Positions 9,390-18,130 are shown, numbered from the stretch's first letter. The stretch is 64,000 nucleotides of DNA from Kitasatospora humi (GCF_020907985.1 NZ_JAJJPA010000017.1:81012-145011), one strand, 5' to 3'. Program-made: numbers and translations. Notes: a model not told the origin generated them from the letters alone.

Positions 9390-10229
9390 TCAGCCCCGCT
9401 GCGCCACGAAGATCGCGGTGCCCGGGATGTGCCGCCCCCGCAGCGGGCTCCAGCCGCCCCAGGTGCCGGTCAGCTGGTCGGGCCACTCCGGCTCCACCAG
9501 GTCGAGCAGCGCGAAGCCGGCGCCGACCAGCTCGCGCACCCGGTCGCCCAGGGTGCGGTGGTGCTCGACGTAGCTGGCCCGGCCGGTCGCGTCCTGTTCG
9601 ACGTAGGGCGTGCGGTCGAAGTAGGAGGCGCTCGCGGTCAGCCCTTCGATGCCGGGTTCGTCGGGGAAGGCCCAGCGGATCGGATGGGTCACCGAGAACA
9701 CCCACCGCCCGCCCGGCCGCAGCACCCGGTGCACCTCGCGCATCAGCTCCGCGGTGTCGGCGCTGAACGGCACCGCGCCGTAGGCGGAGCAGGCCAGGTC
9801 GAAGGAGGCGTCGGCGAACGGCAGCACCGCCGCGTCCGCCTGCACCACCGGTATCCGGGCGGTGCCGCGCTGCTCGTCGATCCGCCGGGAGTGCTGCAGC
9901 TGGCGGTGCGAGATGTCCAGCGCCACCGGCCTGGCGCCCTGGGCGGCCAGCCAGCGGGAGCACTGCGCGGCGCCCGCGCCGAGCTCCAGCACCGCCAGTC
10001 CGCGCAGCGCGGCGGTCGGGCCGAGCAGCTGGGCGTCGGCCTCGTCCAGCCCCTCCGGGCACCAGGTGAACCGGTCGTCGCCGAGGAAGGCGCCGTGCTC
10101 GTCCTGGTACTCGTCGGCGTTGCGGTCCCACCACTGGCGGCTGGCCCGGCTGCTCTCGCCGGCCGCGGCGGGGCGGCGCACGGCGAGGTCGTCGTCGAGC
10201 TCGTCGCCGGGGGTGGTGTCAAGGGTCAT
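9390..10229 (-). CDS. Class I SAM-dependent methyltransferase
   Basis: 279 residues. Motif I is GLAVLELGAGAAQCSRWLA, followed by the acidic end of strand 2 (VALDISHRQLQ), VVQADAAVLPFADASFDLA (motif post I/II) and the VHRVLRPGGRWVFSV motif III. This is the UbiE/Methyltransf_11 layout. The N-terminus has SRQWWDRNADEYQDEHGAFL, common to a group of uncharacterised actinobacterial methyltransferases. The ATG at 10229 was taken as start because sequence upstream is the rpsA control region. It precedes hrpB by 11 bp. The acceptor substrate is unknown; a small molecule or tRNA-like target cannot be told apart. Confidence 0.85.
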   Translation of the reverse strand: MTLDTTPGDELDDDLAVRRPAAAGESSRASRQWWDRNADEYQDEHGAFLGDDRFTWCPEGLDEADAQLLGPTAALRGLAVLELGAGAAQCSRWLAAQGARPVALDISHRQLQHSRRIDEQRGTARIPVVQADAAVLPFADASFDLACSAYGAVPFSADTAELMREVHRVLRPGGRWVFSVTHPIRWAFPDEPGIEGLTASASYFDRTPYVEQDATGRASYVEHHRTLGDRVRELVGAGFALLDLVEPEWPDQLTGTWGGWSPLRGRHIPGTAIFVAQRG

Positions 10230-10607
10230 GGTCGGCCTCGCGTAGGCTAGGTGTGCGGAAAGCGCCGCTTCACGGCACTGCCCCTCGGGGCCGGGCCGGC
10301 GGTGGCATCCGGGGTGACTGGGCCCCGAGAACTGCCCCGCGCACCACGACCTGCCGGTCGGATGCGGGCGTAGTTGGAGGATATGGCCTGATCGATACCG
10401 GCCTGTGACGGTCTCGCGGGCTTCGACGTTGACCGTGCTTGCCTGTCCCCGTATGCTACAAGTTGCGCTGCGGGCCTGCGCGCCTCGGACGGAGCAGGTC
10501 GCGCTCGCATCTGTCGAAGACCCCCCGGGCTTTTCGGTGGGAGCGAATACGGGCCCCCGCGTGGCATTACCTACGACTTTCATGTCCGTACCGGAGCCCT
10601 TTTCCTA
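10230..10607. other. Divergent control region between the methyltransferase and rpsA
   Basis: 378 bp with no gene. The right half holds the rpsA promoter at 10429-10457 and a leader of about 145 nt. The left half must drive the minus-strand methyltransferase-hrpB pair, but no confident promoter is seen there. Confidence 0.6.
10429..10457 (+). promoter_or_regulatory. rpsA promoter
   Basis: TTGACC (10429-10434) and TATGCT (10452-10457) are separated by 17 bp, an almost ideal HrdB-type promoter. Start is predicted near 10464, giving a leader of about 145 nt before the rpsA ATG. Confidence 0.7.
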
Positions 10608-12098
10608 ATGACGAGCCCCACCGACACCTCTGTCAGCACCACCCCGCAGGTTGCGGTCAACGACATCGGCGACGCGGACGCGTTCCTCGCGGCGATCGAC
10701 GAGACCATCAAGTACTTCAACGATGGCGACATCGTCGAGGGCATCATCGTGAAGGTCGACCGTGACGAGGTGCTCCTCGACATCGGTTACAAGACCGAGG
10801 GCGTCATTCCGTCCCGCGAGCTGTCGATCAAGCACGACGTCGACCCGCACGAGGTCGTCTCCGTCGGTGACGAGATCGAGGCCCTGGTCCTCCAGAAGGA
10901 GGACAAGGAGGGTCGTCTGATCCTGTCCAAGAAGCGCGCCCAGTACGAGCGCGCCTGGGGCACGATCGAGAAGATCAAGGAAGAGGACGGCATCGTCACC
11001 GGTACCGTCATCGAGGTCGTCAAGGGTGGTCTCATCCTCGACATCGGCCTGCGCGGCTTCCTCCCCGCCTCCCTGGTCGAGATGCGCCGCGTGCGCGACC
11101 TGCAGCCCTACGTGGGCAAGGAGCTCGAGGCCAAGATCATCGAGCTGGACAAGAACCGCAACAACGTGGTCCTGTCCCGCCGTGCCTGGCTGGAGCAGAC
11201 CCAGAGCGAGGTCCGCCAGACCTTCCTCACCACCCTGCAGAAGGGCCAGGTGCGCTCCGGTGTCGTCTCCTCGATCGTCAACTTCGGTGCCTTCGTGGAC
11301 CTGGGTGGCGTCGACGGCCTGGTGCACGTCTCCGAGCTGTCCTGGAAGCACATCGACCACCCGTCCGAGGTCGTCGAGGTCGGCCAGGAGGTCACCGTCG
11401 AGGTCCTCGACGTTGACATGGACCGCGAGCGCGTCTCCCTGTCGCTGAAGGCGACCCAGGAGGACCCGTGGCAGCAGTTCGCCCGTACCCACCAGATCGG
11501 CCAGGTCGTTCCGGGTAAGGTCACCAAGCTGGTTCCGTTCGGTGCGTTCGTCCGCGTGGACGAGGGCATCGAGGGCCTGGTCCACATCTCCGAGCTGGCC
11601 GAGCGCCACGTGGAGATCCCGGAGCAGGTCGTCCAGGTCGGCGACGAGATCTTCGTCAAGGTCATCGACATCGACCTCGAGCGTCGTCGCATCAGCCTCT
11701 CGCTGAAGCAGGCCAACGAGTCGCTCGGTGCCGACCCGGCGTCGGTCGAGTTCGACCCGACCCTGTACGGCATGGCCGCGTCCTACGACGACCAGGGCAA
11801 CTACATCTACCCCGAGGGCTTCGACCCCGAGGCGAACGACTGGCTGCCCGGCTTCGAGAAGCAGCGTGAGGAGTGGGAGCGCCAGTACGCCGAGGCGCAG
11901 GCCCGCTTCGAGCAGCACCAGGCCCAGGTCATCAAGAGCCGCGAGGCCGACGCCGAGGCCGCTGCCGAGGGTGGCGACGCGGTTGCCGCCGCTGCCGGTG
12001 GCAACTACTCCTCCTCCAGCGACGAGGGCGCTGGCGCCCTCGCCTCGGACGAGGCGCTGGCTGCCCTGCGCGAGAAGCTGGCCGGCGGCCAGAGCTGA
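10608..12098 (+). CDS. rpsA: 30S ribosomal protein S1
   Basis: 496 residues with four S1 RNA-binding repeats, the actinobacterial four-domain form (E. coli has six). Repeats begin near GDIVEGIIVKVDRDEVLLDI, EEDGIVTGTVIEVVKGGLIL, GQVRSGVVSSIVNFGAFVDL and GQVVPGKVTKLVPFGAFVRV. The last two carry the canonical VHVSELSWKH and VHISELAERH signatures. The acidic, alanine-rich tail after about residue 390 is disordered-looking, as in streptomycetes. S1 unwinds and holds mRNA leaders on the 30S subunit. Codon use is strongly biased, as expected for a highly expressed gene. A perfect 16-bp-stem terminator follows. Long leader plus strong promoter leaves room for autoregulation by S1. Confidence 0.97.
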   Translation: MTSPTDTSVSTTPQVAVNDIGDADAFLAAIDETIKYFNDGDIVEGIIVKVDRDEVLLDIGYKTEGVIPSRELSIKHDVDPHEVVSVGDEIEALVLQKEDKEGRLILSKKRAQYERAWGTIEKIKEEDGIVTGTVIEVVKGGLILDIGLRGFLPASLVEMRRVRDLQPYVGKELEAKIIELDKNRNNVVLSRRAWLEQTQSEVRQTFLTTLQKGQVRSGVVSSIVNFGAFVDLGGVDGLVHVSELSWKHIDHPSEVVEVGQEVTVEVLDVDMDRERVSLSLKATQEDPWQQFARTHQIGQVVPGKVTKLVPFGAFVRVDEGIEGLVHISELAERHVEIPEQVVQVGDEIFVKVIDIDLERRRISLSLKQANESLGADPASVEFDPTLYGMAASYDDQGNYIYPEGFDPEANDWLPGFEKQREEWERQYAEAQARFEQHQAQVIKSREADAEAAAEGGDAVAAAAGGNYSSSSDEGAGALASDEALAALREKLAGGQS

Positions 12099-12123
12099 AC
12101 GCGTAGCTAGCCTGCTCTAGCCC

Positions 12124-12159
12124 AGTGGGCCCCACCCGGGATTCCGGGTGGGGCCCACT
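12124..12159 (+). terminator. Intrinsic terminator of rpsA
   Basis: Perfect 16-bp stem AGTGGGCCCCACCCGG (12124-12139) with its complement at 12144-12159, loop GATT. It follows the rpsA stop by 25 bp. Confidence 0.9.
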
Positions 12160-12416
12160 TCGCGTTTCCCGGTGATCGCCCCGGCATTTCGATGATCATT
12201 CTTGTGATCATTCTGAGCCCTCTTTTCCGGTCCCATTGGCCTCTTTCCCGCACCTTTCATGATCGTGTTCGTGTGCGGATCGTCTCTGTTCAACTGCGGA
12301 TCGTGCTGTGATCAGGGGCTCATTGCATTTTTATGGGCCTTTTAATGCCGACCCCCTAGCTTGAGAGGAGTTGCCAACGGGTTTCCCGCCCCGAAATGCT
12401 GAGGCAGATCCGCTTG
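12160..12416. other. AT-richer intergenic region upstream of the first MMPL gene
   Basis: About 255 bp of lower GC than its surroundings. TGATCATTCT occurs twice as a direct repeat (12193-12202 and 12205-12214), each copy containing the palindrome TGATCA. This could be a regulator site. No gene is seen. Confidence 0.4.
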
Positions 12417-14696
12417 ATGCGCCGCAATGCCACCACCGAGCACGACCCCGCCACCGCGGCCCCCGGCCGCCTCGCCGCCCTCGGCCGTTTCTGCCACCGG
12501 CACCGGCGGTGGGTGCTGGCGTTCTGGGTGGCGGTGCTCGCACTCGGCGTGCTGATCGGTGGCCGGGTCTTCGAAGGCTCCGTCACCCAGACGGCCGCAG
12601 GCGGGGCCGAGTCCGCCCGTGGGAGCGCGATCGTCGCCGCCGCGGATCCGTCGGCGGGTTCCATCACCGCCGTGGTGAGCGGCCGGCCGGTGGACGACCA
12701 GGCGGTGCGCACGGCCGTCACCGGCGCCGCCCGGGACATCACCGGGCTGCCCGGCGTGCTCTCGGTCGCCGACGCCTACCAGGACGGCCGGCAGAGCGCG
12801 CTGACCGCCGCGGACGGCAACGGCAGCCTGGTGGACGTGCGGATGACCGACAGCGCCACCAGCGCGCAGCAGCAGGCGGTCAGCCAGCGGCTGGCGCGGA
12901 TCCAGGCCCCCGGCACCCAGGTCAAGGTCGGCGGTGACCTGGTGGTGCAGCAGGAGGTCAAGACCCAGACCCAGTCCGACACCACCTTCGGCGAGCTCGT
13001 CACCCTGCCGCTGACCCTGGTGGTGATGGTGCTGGTCTTCGGTGGTCTGGCGGCCGCCGGCCTGCCGGTGATCGGGGCCGTCGCCTCGGTCGGCGGCGCG
13101 CTGCTGGCGATGTTCGGCTTCAGCCACCTGATGGACCTGGACACCTCGGTGCTGCCGATCGCCACCGTGCTGGGCCTCGGCCTGTCCATCGACTACGCAC
13201 TGCTGATGGTCAACCGGTTCCGCGAGGAACGCGGCCAGGGTTGCTCGATGGCCGCCGCGATCGACCGCACCGCCGCCACCGCCGGCCGCACCGTGGCGTT
13301 CTCCGGCCTGACCGTCGCGGTCGCCCTGAGCGGGCTGTTCGTCTTCACCAGCCCGGTCTTCTCGGCCGTGGCCGCCGCCGGAGTCAGCGTCGTCGTGATC
13401 GCCGTGCTGGCCGCGATCACCCTGGTGCCGGCGCTGCTCGGCTTCGCCGGGCACCGGATCAAGCCGCCCAAGCACAAGGAGCCGGACGAGGGATTCTTCG
13501 CGCGCACCGTGCGCAGGGTGCAGCGCCGGGCGGTGCCGGTGGCGCTGGTGTGCGTCACGGTGCTGATGGCCGCCGGTGCGCCGTTCCTGGGGGCCCACAT
13601 GCGCAGCACCGGTGTCGACGCGCTGCCCAGCGGCTCGGTGGGGCGCCAGGTGGCCGAGACCGTCAAGGCGGAGTACCCGCAGGCGGCGCCCGCGCCGGTG
13701 ACCGTGGTGGTCCGGGGCAGCGAGCAGGCCGCGGCGCAGTACGCGGACCAGGTGGTGGCCAAGCTGCCGGGCGTGGCCGGGGTGCGCGCGGTGCAGCCGG
13801 TCGGCCCGCAGCTCAGCACCGTCGAGGTGCTGGTGCACGCAGACCCGCAGGGTTCGCAGGCCAAGCAGGTGGTCAACGAGCTGCGGGAGCACCGGGGCGG
13901 CCTGGAGACCTATGTCACCGGGGATGCCGCCGGCGTCGTCGACTTCCAGCACGAGCTGACCAGCCGCGGGCCGTGGGCGTTCGGGCTGGTCGCGGTCGGC
14001 ACCCTGGTGCTGCTCTTCCTGATGACCGGCTCGGTGGTGATGCCGATCAAGGCCCTGCTGATGAACGTGCTCTCACTGGGCTGCTCGCTGGGCGCGCTGA
14101 CCTTGGTGTTCCAGCACGGCTGGTTCGCGGGCCCGCTCGGCTTCACCCGGGCCGGGGGCCTGGAGACCTTCATCCCGGTGCTGGTCTTCGCCTTCGCCTT
14201 CGGGCTGTCGATGGACTACGAGGTCTTCCTGCTCGCGCGGATCAAGGAGCTGAAGGACCAGGGGTACGACTGCCGGCGGGCGGTGCAGCTGGGTCTGCAA
14301 CGCAGCGGTCGGATCATCACCTCGGCCGCGCTGCTGATGGTGATCGTCTTCTCCGGGTTCGCGGCCGGGCAGATGCTGATCGTCAAGGAGATGGGCATCG
14401 CCCTCGCGGTGGCCGTGGCGGTGGACGCCACGCTGGTGCGGTGCCTGCTGGTGCCGGCCGCGATGAGCCTCTTCGGCGAGTTCAACTGGTGGGCGCCGGC
14501 TCCGCTGAAGCGGTTGCACCGCCGGTTCGGGATGAGCGAGCACGTGGCGCTGCCGCCCGTGGAGGCGGGCGAGGCGGTCGCGGGGGCGGCGGTGGCGGGC
14601 GAGCCGGCTCCGGGGGAGCCGGGCGTCCCGGTGGCGCAGGGCGCCGTGGTGCCCGCGCCGCGTGCGGCGGTGGCCGGGGCCACCGTCACCGGGTAG
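12417..14696 (+). CDS. MMPL-family (RND superfamily) transporter
   Basis: Large inner-membrane exporter of the MmpL/RND type, driven by the proton gradient. About 759 residues with the twofold plan: one helix near residue 30, a periplasmic loop, five helices including LGLGLSIDYALLMVNRFREE, then a second copy with FAFGLSMDYEVFLLARIKE. The GxxxDY motifs hold the Asp-Tyr pairs of the proton relay. The ATG at 12417 has GAGGCAG 9 bases upstream; an in-frame ATG at 12396 lacks a well-spaced site and would add seven residues. The tail after about 700 is Ala/Val/Gly-rich. The MarR gene converging from the right may regulate it. The substrate, lipid or drug, is unknown. Confidence 0.93.
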   Translation: MRRNATTEHDPATAAPGRLAALGRFCHRHRRWVLAFWVAVLALGVLIGGRVFEGSVTQTAAGGAESARGSAIVAAADPSAGSITAVVSGRPVDDQAVRTAVTGAARDITGLPGVLSVADAYQDGRQSALTAADGNGSLVDVRMTDSATSAQQQAVSQRLARIQAPGTQVKVGGDLVVQQEVKTQTQSDTTFGELVTLPLTLVVMVLVFGGLAAAGLPVIGAVASVGGALLAMFGFSHLMDLDTSVLPIATVLGLGLSIDYALLMVNRFREERGQGCSMAAAIDRTAATAGRTVAFSGLTVAVALSGLFVFTSPVFSAVAAAGVSVVVIAVLAAITLVPALLGFAGHRIKPPKHKEPDEGFFARTVRRVQRRAVPVALVCVTVLMAAGAPFLGAHMRSTGVDALPSGSVGRQVAETVKAEYPQAAPAPVTVVVRGSEQAAAQYADQVVAKLPGVAGVRAVQPVGPQLSTVEVLVHADPQGSQAKQVVNELREHRGGLETYVTGDAAGVVDFQHELTSRGPWAFGLVAVGTLVLLFLMTGSVVMPIKALLMNVLSLGCSLGALTLVFQHGWFAGPLGFTRAGGLETFIPVLVFAFAFGLSMDYEVFLLARIKELKDQGYDCRRAVQLGLQRSGRIITSAALLMVIVFSGFAAGQMLIVKEMGIALAVAVAVDATLVRCLLVPAAMSLFGEFNWWAPAPLKRLHRRFGMSEHVALPPVEAGEAVAGAAVAGEPAPGEPGVPVAQGAVVPAPRAAVAGATVTG

Positions 14697-14712
14697 CCGA
14701 CCGAGCGCCCGG

Positions 14713-15159
14713 TCACGGCCCCGGGTGGCGGGAGATGCGGCGCAGCAGGGCCATCGCCTGACGGAGCACCAGCTGCTCCTCCCGCGACATCTCGCTCTCG
14801 ATCGCGGCAGCCATCCGGTCCTCGCGCCGCCGCCGCTGCTCCTGCAGCACGGCGATGCCCTCCTCGGTGGCGTGCAGCACCAGCTTGCGGCCGTCGGTGG
14901 GGTGCGGCTCCTGGCGGATCAGGCCGGCCTGGCGCAGCTGGGTCACCGTGCGTGCCATCGACTGGTGCCGCACGTGCTGCTGCCCGGCCAACTCGGCGGT
15001 GGTGCGCGGCCCCTCGCGCACCAGCAGGCCGAGCGCGGCGGCCTGCGGCTGCGGCAGCGTGGACTCCTCGTCCCGCAGCCGGCGGGCCAGCTCACCGATG
15101 GTGCTGCGCACGTCGAAGGCGAGCTGCTGCGGGTCGATCTGGTCGGTCTGGCTGCTCAT
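14713..15159 (-). CDS. MarR-family transcriptional regulator
   Basis: 148 residues with the MarR winged helix: AAALGLLVREGPRTTAELAG (helices 2-3), HQSMARTVTQLRQAGLIRQE (recognition helix) and HPTDGRKLVLHATEEGIAVL (wing). These dimeric repressors respond to small hydrophobic ligands. ATG at 15159 was chosen over the GTG at 15168. The gene ends 16 bp from the end of the MMPL exporter in convergent orientation, so they are neighbours but not an operon. MarR proteins frequently control exporters, which makes the MMPL gene a plausible target, but no operator was identified. Confidence 0.9.
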   Translation of the reverse strand: MSSQTDQIDPQQLAFDVRSTIGELARRLRDEESTLPQPQAAALGLLVREGPRTTAELAGQQHVRHQSMARTVTQLRQAGLIRQEPHPTDGRKLVLHATEEGIAVLQEQRRRREDRMAAAIESEMSREEQLVLRQAMALLRRISRHPGP

Positions 15160-15240
15160 GGGGGCCACTCTAGGCTGTGCGGCACCGCCGGGTACCTCCT
15201 GGCGGACCCACCGGCTGCCACGGGCGGGTACGCTGCCGTC

Positions 15241-15843
15241 ATGCGGAAGATCGGACTGACAGGCGGGATCGGAGCGGGCAAGAGCGCCGTCTCCCAGCTA
15301 CTGGTCTCCCACGGCGCGGTGCTGGTGGACTCCGACCTGATCGCGCGCGAGGTGGTGGCCCCCGGCACCCCCGGACTCGCCGCCGTGGTCGAGGAGTTCG
15401 GCCCCGAGGTACTGGCGGCGGACGGCTCGCTGGACCGCCCCGCCCTCGGCGCCGTCGTCTTCGCCGACCCGCAGCGCCGCCAGGCCCTGAACGCCATCGT
15501 CCACCCCCTGGTCCGGGACCGCTCCGCCGAACTCGAGGCGGCCGCCGCCGACGACGCGATCGTCGTGCACGACATCCCGCTGCTCGCCGAGAGCGGCCTG
15601 CAGTCCCTCTTCGACCAGGTCATCGTGGTCGACGCCGACGACGACGTCCGCCTCGACCGCCTGGTCCGGCTGCGCGGCATGTCCGAGGCCGAGGCCCGCT
15701 CCCGCATGGCCGCCCAGGCCACCCGCGACCAGCGCCTCGCCGTCGCCGACCTGGTGGTGGAGAACAACGGCACCCTGGCGGAGCTGGAGCAGCGGGTCAA
15801 GGCGGTGTGGGAGCAGCTGACGGGCGCTCAGCCCACTGGCTGA
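15241..15843 (+). CDS. coaE: Dephospho-CoA kinase
   Basis: Last enzyme of CoA synthesis: phosphorylates the 3'-OH of dephospho-CoA with ATP. 200 residues, typical. P-loop GLTGGIGAGKSAVSQLL begins at residue 5; VDSDLIAREVVAPGTPGL is the acceptor-binding segment; HDIPLLAESGLQSLFDQVIV and RLVRLRGMSEAEARSRMAAQ (LID) follow. The ATG at 15241 begins MRKIGLTGGIG, as in the family. Its 3' end overlaps the convergent VOC gene by 16 bp. In streptomycetes coaE is usually found close downstream of rpsA, matching this layout. Confidence 0.96.
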   Translation: MRKIGLTGGIGAGKSAVSQLLVSHGAVLVDSDLIAREVVAPGTPGLAAVVEEFGPEVLAADGSLDRPALGAVVFADPQRRQALNAIVHPLVRDRSAELEAAAADDAIVVHDIPLLAESGLQSLFDQVIVVDADDDVRLDRLVRLRGMSEAEARSRMAAQATRDQRLAVADLVVENNGTLAELEQRVKAVWEQLTGAQPTG

Positions 15844-16208
15844 AGCAGGTCCCACCGGTTCCCGTACACGTCCTCGAACACGGCCACCGTGCCGTACGCC
15901 TCCTGCCGCGGCTCCTCCAGGAAGCGCACGCCCGCCCCGCGCATCCGGGCGTACGCAGCCGTGAAGTCGTCCGTGTACAGGAACCAGCCGACCCGGCCGC
16001 CGGTCTGGTCGCCGATCCGCGCCAGCTGCTCGGGCTTCGACGGCCGCGCCAGCAGCAGCCCGCTCTCCGCTCCCGGGGGTGCGACGACGACCCAGCGGCC
16101 GCCGTCCGCCCGCGGGGAGTCCTCGCGCAGCTCGAAGCCGAGGGCGTCGACGTAGAAGGCGATGGCCTCGTCGTAGTCGCGGACGAGGAGTGAGGTGAGA
16201 GCGATCAC
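15828..16208 (-). CDS. VOC superfamily (glyoxalase/bleomycin-resistance fold) protein
   Basis: 126 residues, one complete VOC module of paired beta-alpha-beta-beta-beta units. Visible elements are LTSLLVRDYDEAIAFYVDAL (first unit), GRWVVVAPP, GRVGWFLYTDDFTAAYARMR (second unit) and TVAVFEDVYGNRWDLLQP with the late Glu that is often a metal ligand. The start is GTG at 16208. TACGCT lies 7 bases upstream, so the message may be leaderless. The function is undetermined: VOC proteins include dioxygenases, isomerases and drug-binding proteins. It overlaps the end of coaE by 16 bp on the opposite strand. Confidence 0.85.
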   Translation of the reverse strand: MIALTSLLVRDYDEAIAFYVDALGFELREDSPRADGGRWVVVAPPGAESGLLLARPSKPEQLARIGDQTGGRVGWFLYTDDFTAAYARMRGAGVRFLEEPRQEAYGTVAVFEDVYGNRWDLLQPVG

Positions 16209-16265
16209 GGGCGTGAGCGTAGCCCAGCCCCGGTCAGCCGGCTGCGAGGGTGTCGGCCCCTCGGG

Positions 16266-16503
16266 CTACGCCGGCCGGCCGGCGGTGCCGACGCAGGCTT
16301 CATTGCCCTCGGGGTCGGCCAGCACCCAGTGGGACGGCGCGTGGGCGTCGGTCACCAGGCGGCCGCCGGCTGCCGGCGGCGAACGAGCCGGTGCGGAAGT
16401 ACGCACAGGCCCCTTCGCCCAGCACCCGCCAGTCCTCGAGTCCGTCGGTCGTGTGGAACTGCTTCGGCCTGATCCGCGTGGTCGCGTCCTCGACATGGCT
16501 CAT
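16266..16503 (-). pseudogene. Remnant of a pterin-dehydratase-like/VOC fusion protein with a large internal deletion
   Basis: An N-terminal piece in one frame starts at ATG 16503 (MSHVEDATTRIRPKQFHTTD, then LEDWRVLGEGACAYFRTGSF). A C-terminal piece in another frame reads AGGRLVTDAHAPSHWVLADP and ends EGNEACVGTAGRPA with a TAG at 16266. From memory of the family, the intact protein is about 220 residues, with a pterin-4a-carbinolamine-dehydratase-like N-terminus and a glyoxalase-like C-terminus. Here only some 45 and 35 residues remain. They meet at GCCGGC-type short repeats, which suggests deletion by slippage that also shifted the frame. The family assignment is from recalled sequence and should be checked. 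No functional product is expected. Confidence 0.75.
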
Positions 16504-16555
16504 GCGGGGACCGTAGCGGCCGGCACCGACACGCGCGCGGACGGGCGCCCCCCGG

Positions 16556-17392
16556 TCATCCCTTCCGGGCCACGCCCGCCCAGATGCCCACCTGGGCGTC
16601 CGTCTCGCTCGGCGGCTGCTCCGGGTGCCACAGGGGTGCGGTGACCACGCCCGGGTCGAGCAGCTCCAGGCCGTCGAAGAAGCGGGTGACCTGGGCCTTG
16701 GTGCGCAGGGTGAGTTGGGCGGTGGCGTTGCGGTAGATGGCGGGGCCGCAGCCGGTGTCGGACGCGGGGATGAAGTCGCCGGTGCCGTGCGACAGGGCCA
16801 GGTAGCTGCCCGGTGGCAGGGCGTCGACCAGGGTGCGGACGATGCGGTACGGGTCGTCGGCCTCGTCGATGAAGTGCAGCACCGCGAAGAGCAGCAGGGC
16901 GACCGGCTCGCCGTCCGAGACCAGTCGCCGCACGGTCGGGTCGGCGAGGATGGCGTCCGGGTCGCGCAGGTCGGCCTGGACCACGTTGGTGCTGCCCGGT
17001 GCCCGGGAGGAGAGCAGGGCGCGGCTGTGCACCAGCACGATCGGGTCGTTGTCCAGGTAGGCGACCTGCGCGTCCGGGTGCACCTGCTGGGCGACCTCGT
17101 GGGTGTTGCCCGCGGTCGGGATCCCGGTGCCGATGTCGATGAACCGCCGCACCCCGAGACCGGCCAGCTGCCGCACCGCCCGCTGCAGGAAGGCCCGGTT
17201 GGCGCGGGCACTGATCCGCACCATCGGCCCGAGGGCGAGCACCTTCTCGGCGGCCTCCCGGTCGGCCGGGAAGTTGTCCTTGCCGCCCAGGTAGTAGTCG
17301 TACATCCGGGCCGGGTGCGGGATCTCCGGGTAGAGCTCGGCGGGCGGCGGGGCGTCGTCGTCCCAGGACATCCAGCGCTGATCCACGGTCAT
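16556..17392 (-). CDS. DUF574 (Methyltransf_19) SAM-dependent methyltransferase
   Basis: 278 residues of the streptomycete-rich DUF574 family. Diagnostic segments are PHPARMYDYYLGGKDNFPAD, the SAM loop FIDIGTGIPTAGNTHEVAQQ, VAYLDNDPIVLVHSRALL, VVQADLRDPDAIL and LLLFAVLHFIDEADDPYRIV. The start ATG at 17392 has GGGGGGAAG 7 bases upstream and gives MTVDQRWMSWDDDAP; a longer frame upstream lacks support. These genes are present in many copies per Streptomyces genome, often beside XRE or ATPase regulators, and their substrates are unknown. Here the neighbour is a pseudogene on one side and starch-related genes on the other, so context adds nothing. Confidence 0.9.
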   Translation of the reverse strand: MTVDQRWMSWDDDAPPPAELYPEIPHPARMYDYYLGGKDNFPADREAAEKVLALGPMVRISARANRAFLQRAVRQLAGLGVRRFIDIGTGIPTAGNTHEVAQQVHPDAQVAYLDNDPIVLVHSRALLSSRAPGSTNVVQADLRDPDAILADPTVRRLVSDGEPVALLLFAVLHFIDEADDPYRIVRTLVDALPPGSYLALSHGTGDFIPASDTGCGPAIYRNATAQLTLRTKAQVTRFFDGLELLDPGVVTAPLWHPEQPPSETDAQVGIWAGVARKG

Positions 17393-17557
17393 GACGGCTT
17401 CCCCCCACGGGTTGACGACGGCGTGGCGACAGAATACTGGTGGGACGTCAGGGAGGTCCCGGCACCTCAGCATCGGAATCCGGTCCGGTACCGTCCTCCG
17501 GGGCGCCCTCGCGCCGGAACGGCCCGCGGGCGCCCACGACCGGGCCGTCCCGCGCGG

Positions 17558-18130
17558 TCAGCGCACGGCGGTCGCGAACACGCCCCGGGTCGTGCTGCCC
17601 TCGGGCCAGGTCCACTCGGCGACCAGCTGCGCGGTGTCGCCCTGCGCCGCACCGGCCCGCAGCACCCGGCTGAGCCGCACGTCGAACTCCCCGTCGCCGA
17701 CGGCGCCGTGCACGGTGACCGTCAAGTCCGGTGTGTCGTCCTCGTCCTGGTCCTGCGGCACCGCCCCGCCGTTCATCAGCGCGCGCAACTGCTCCCGCAC
17801 CACCGGGTCGTGCGCGCCGTCGTAGAGCCAGCGGGTGCCGAGCACGCCGTGCTCGGAGGTGCCGACCAGTGCCGTCTCGGGAACGCCGTCCAGCGGCGCG
17901 CCGCGGTAGCCCATCGGCACCAGGTAGGCGACCGGTTCGGCGGCCGAGGTGTCCACGACCACCACGAACTCGATGCCGACCTCGCCCGCCGGGTCGTCGA
18001 GCCGGAACCCGCCCGCCTTGGCCAGCACGGGCGTGCCGGCGCCGCCGAGGTACCAACTCTGCTTCGGCAGCCAGTCGGTGAGCAGCTCCACCTTGGTGGG
18101 CTGCATGGTGGTCTGGTGGATGACGGCCAT
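17558..18130 (-). CDS. Free-standing maltokinase N-terminal cap-like protein
   Basis: 190 residues beginning MAVIHQTTMQPTKVELLTDW, then QSWYLGGAGTPVLAKAGGFR and LDDPAGEVGIEFVVVVDTSA. This resembles the N-terminal cap domain of maltokinase (Mak), without any kinase domain. Such stand-alone proteins are often annotated as 1,4-alpha-glucan branching proteins, although no GH13 domain is present. The ATG at 18130 is preceded by CGAGGAA at about 6 bases. It lies downstream of the alpha-amylase on the same strand behind a hairpin, which agrees with a link to alpha-glucan or maltose metabolism. Biochemical function is unknown; a regulatory or scaffold role is only a guess. Confidence 0.7.
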   Translation of the reverse strand: MAVIHQTTMQPTKVELLTDWLPKQSWYLGGAGTPVLAKAGGFRLDDPAGEVGIEFVVVVDTSAAEPVAYLVPMGYRGAPLDGVPETALVGTSEHGVLGTRWLYDGAHDPVVREQLRALMNGGAVPQDQDEDDTPDLTVTVHGAVGDGEFDVRLSRVLRAGAAQGDTAQLVAEWTWPEGSTTRGVFATAVR

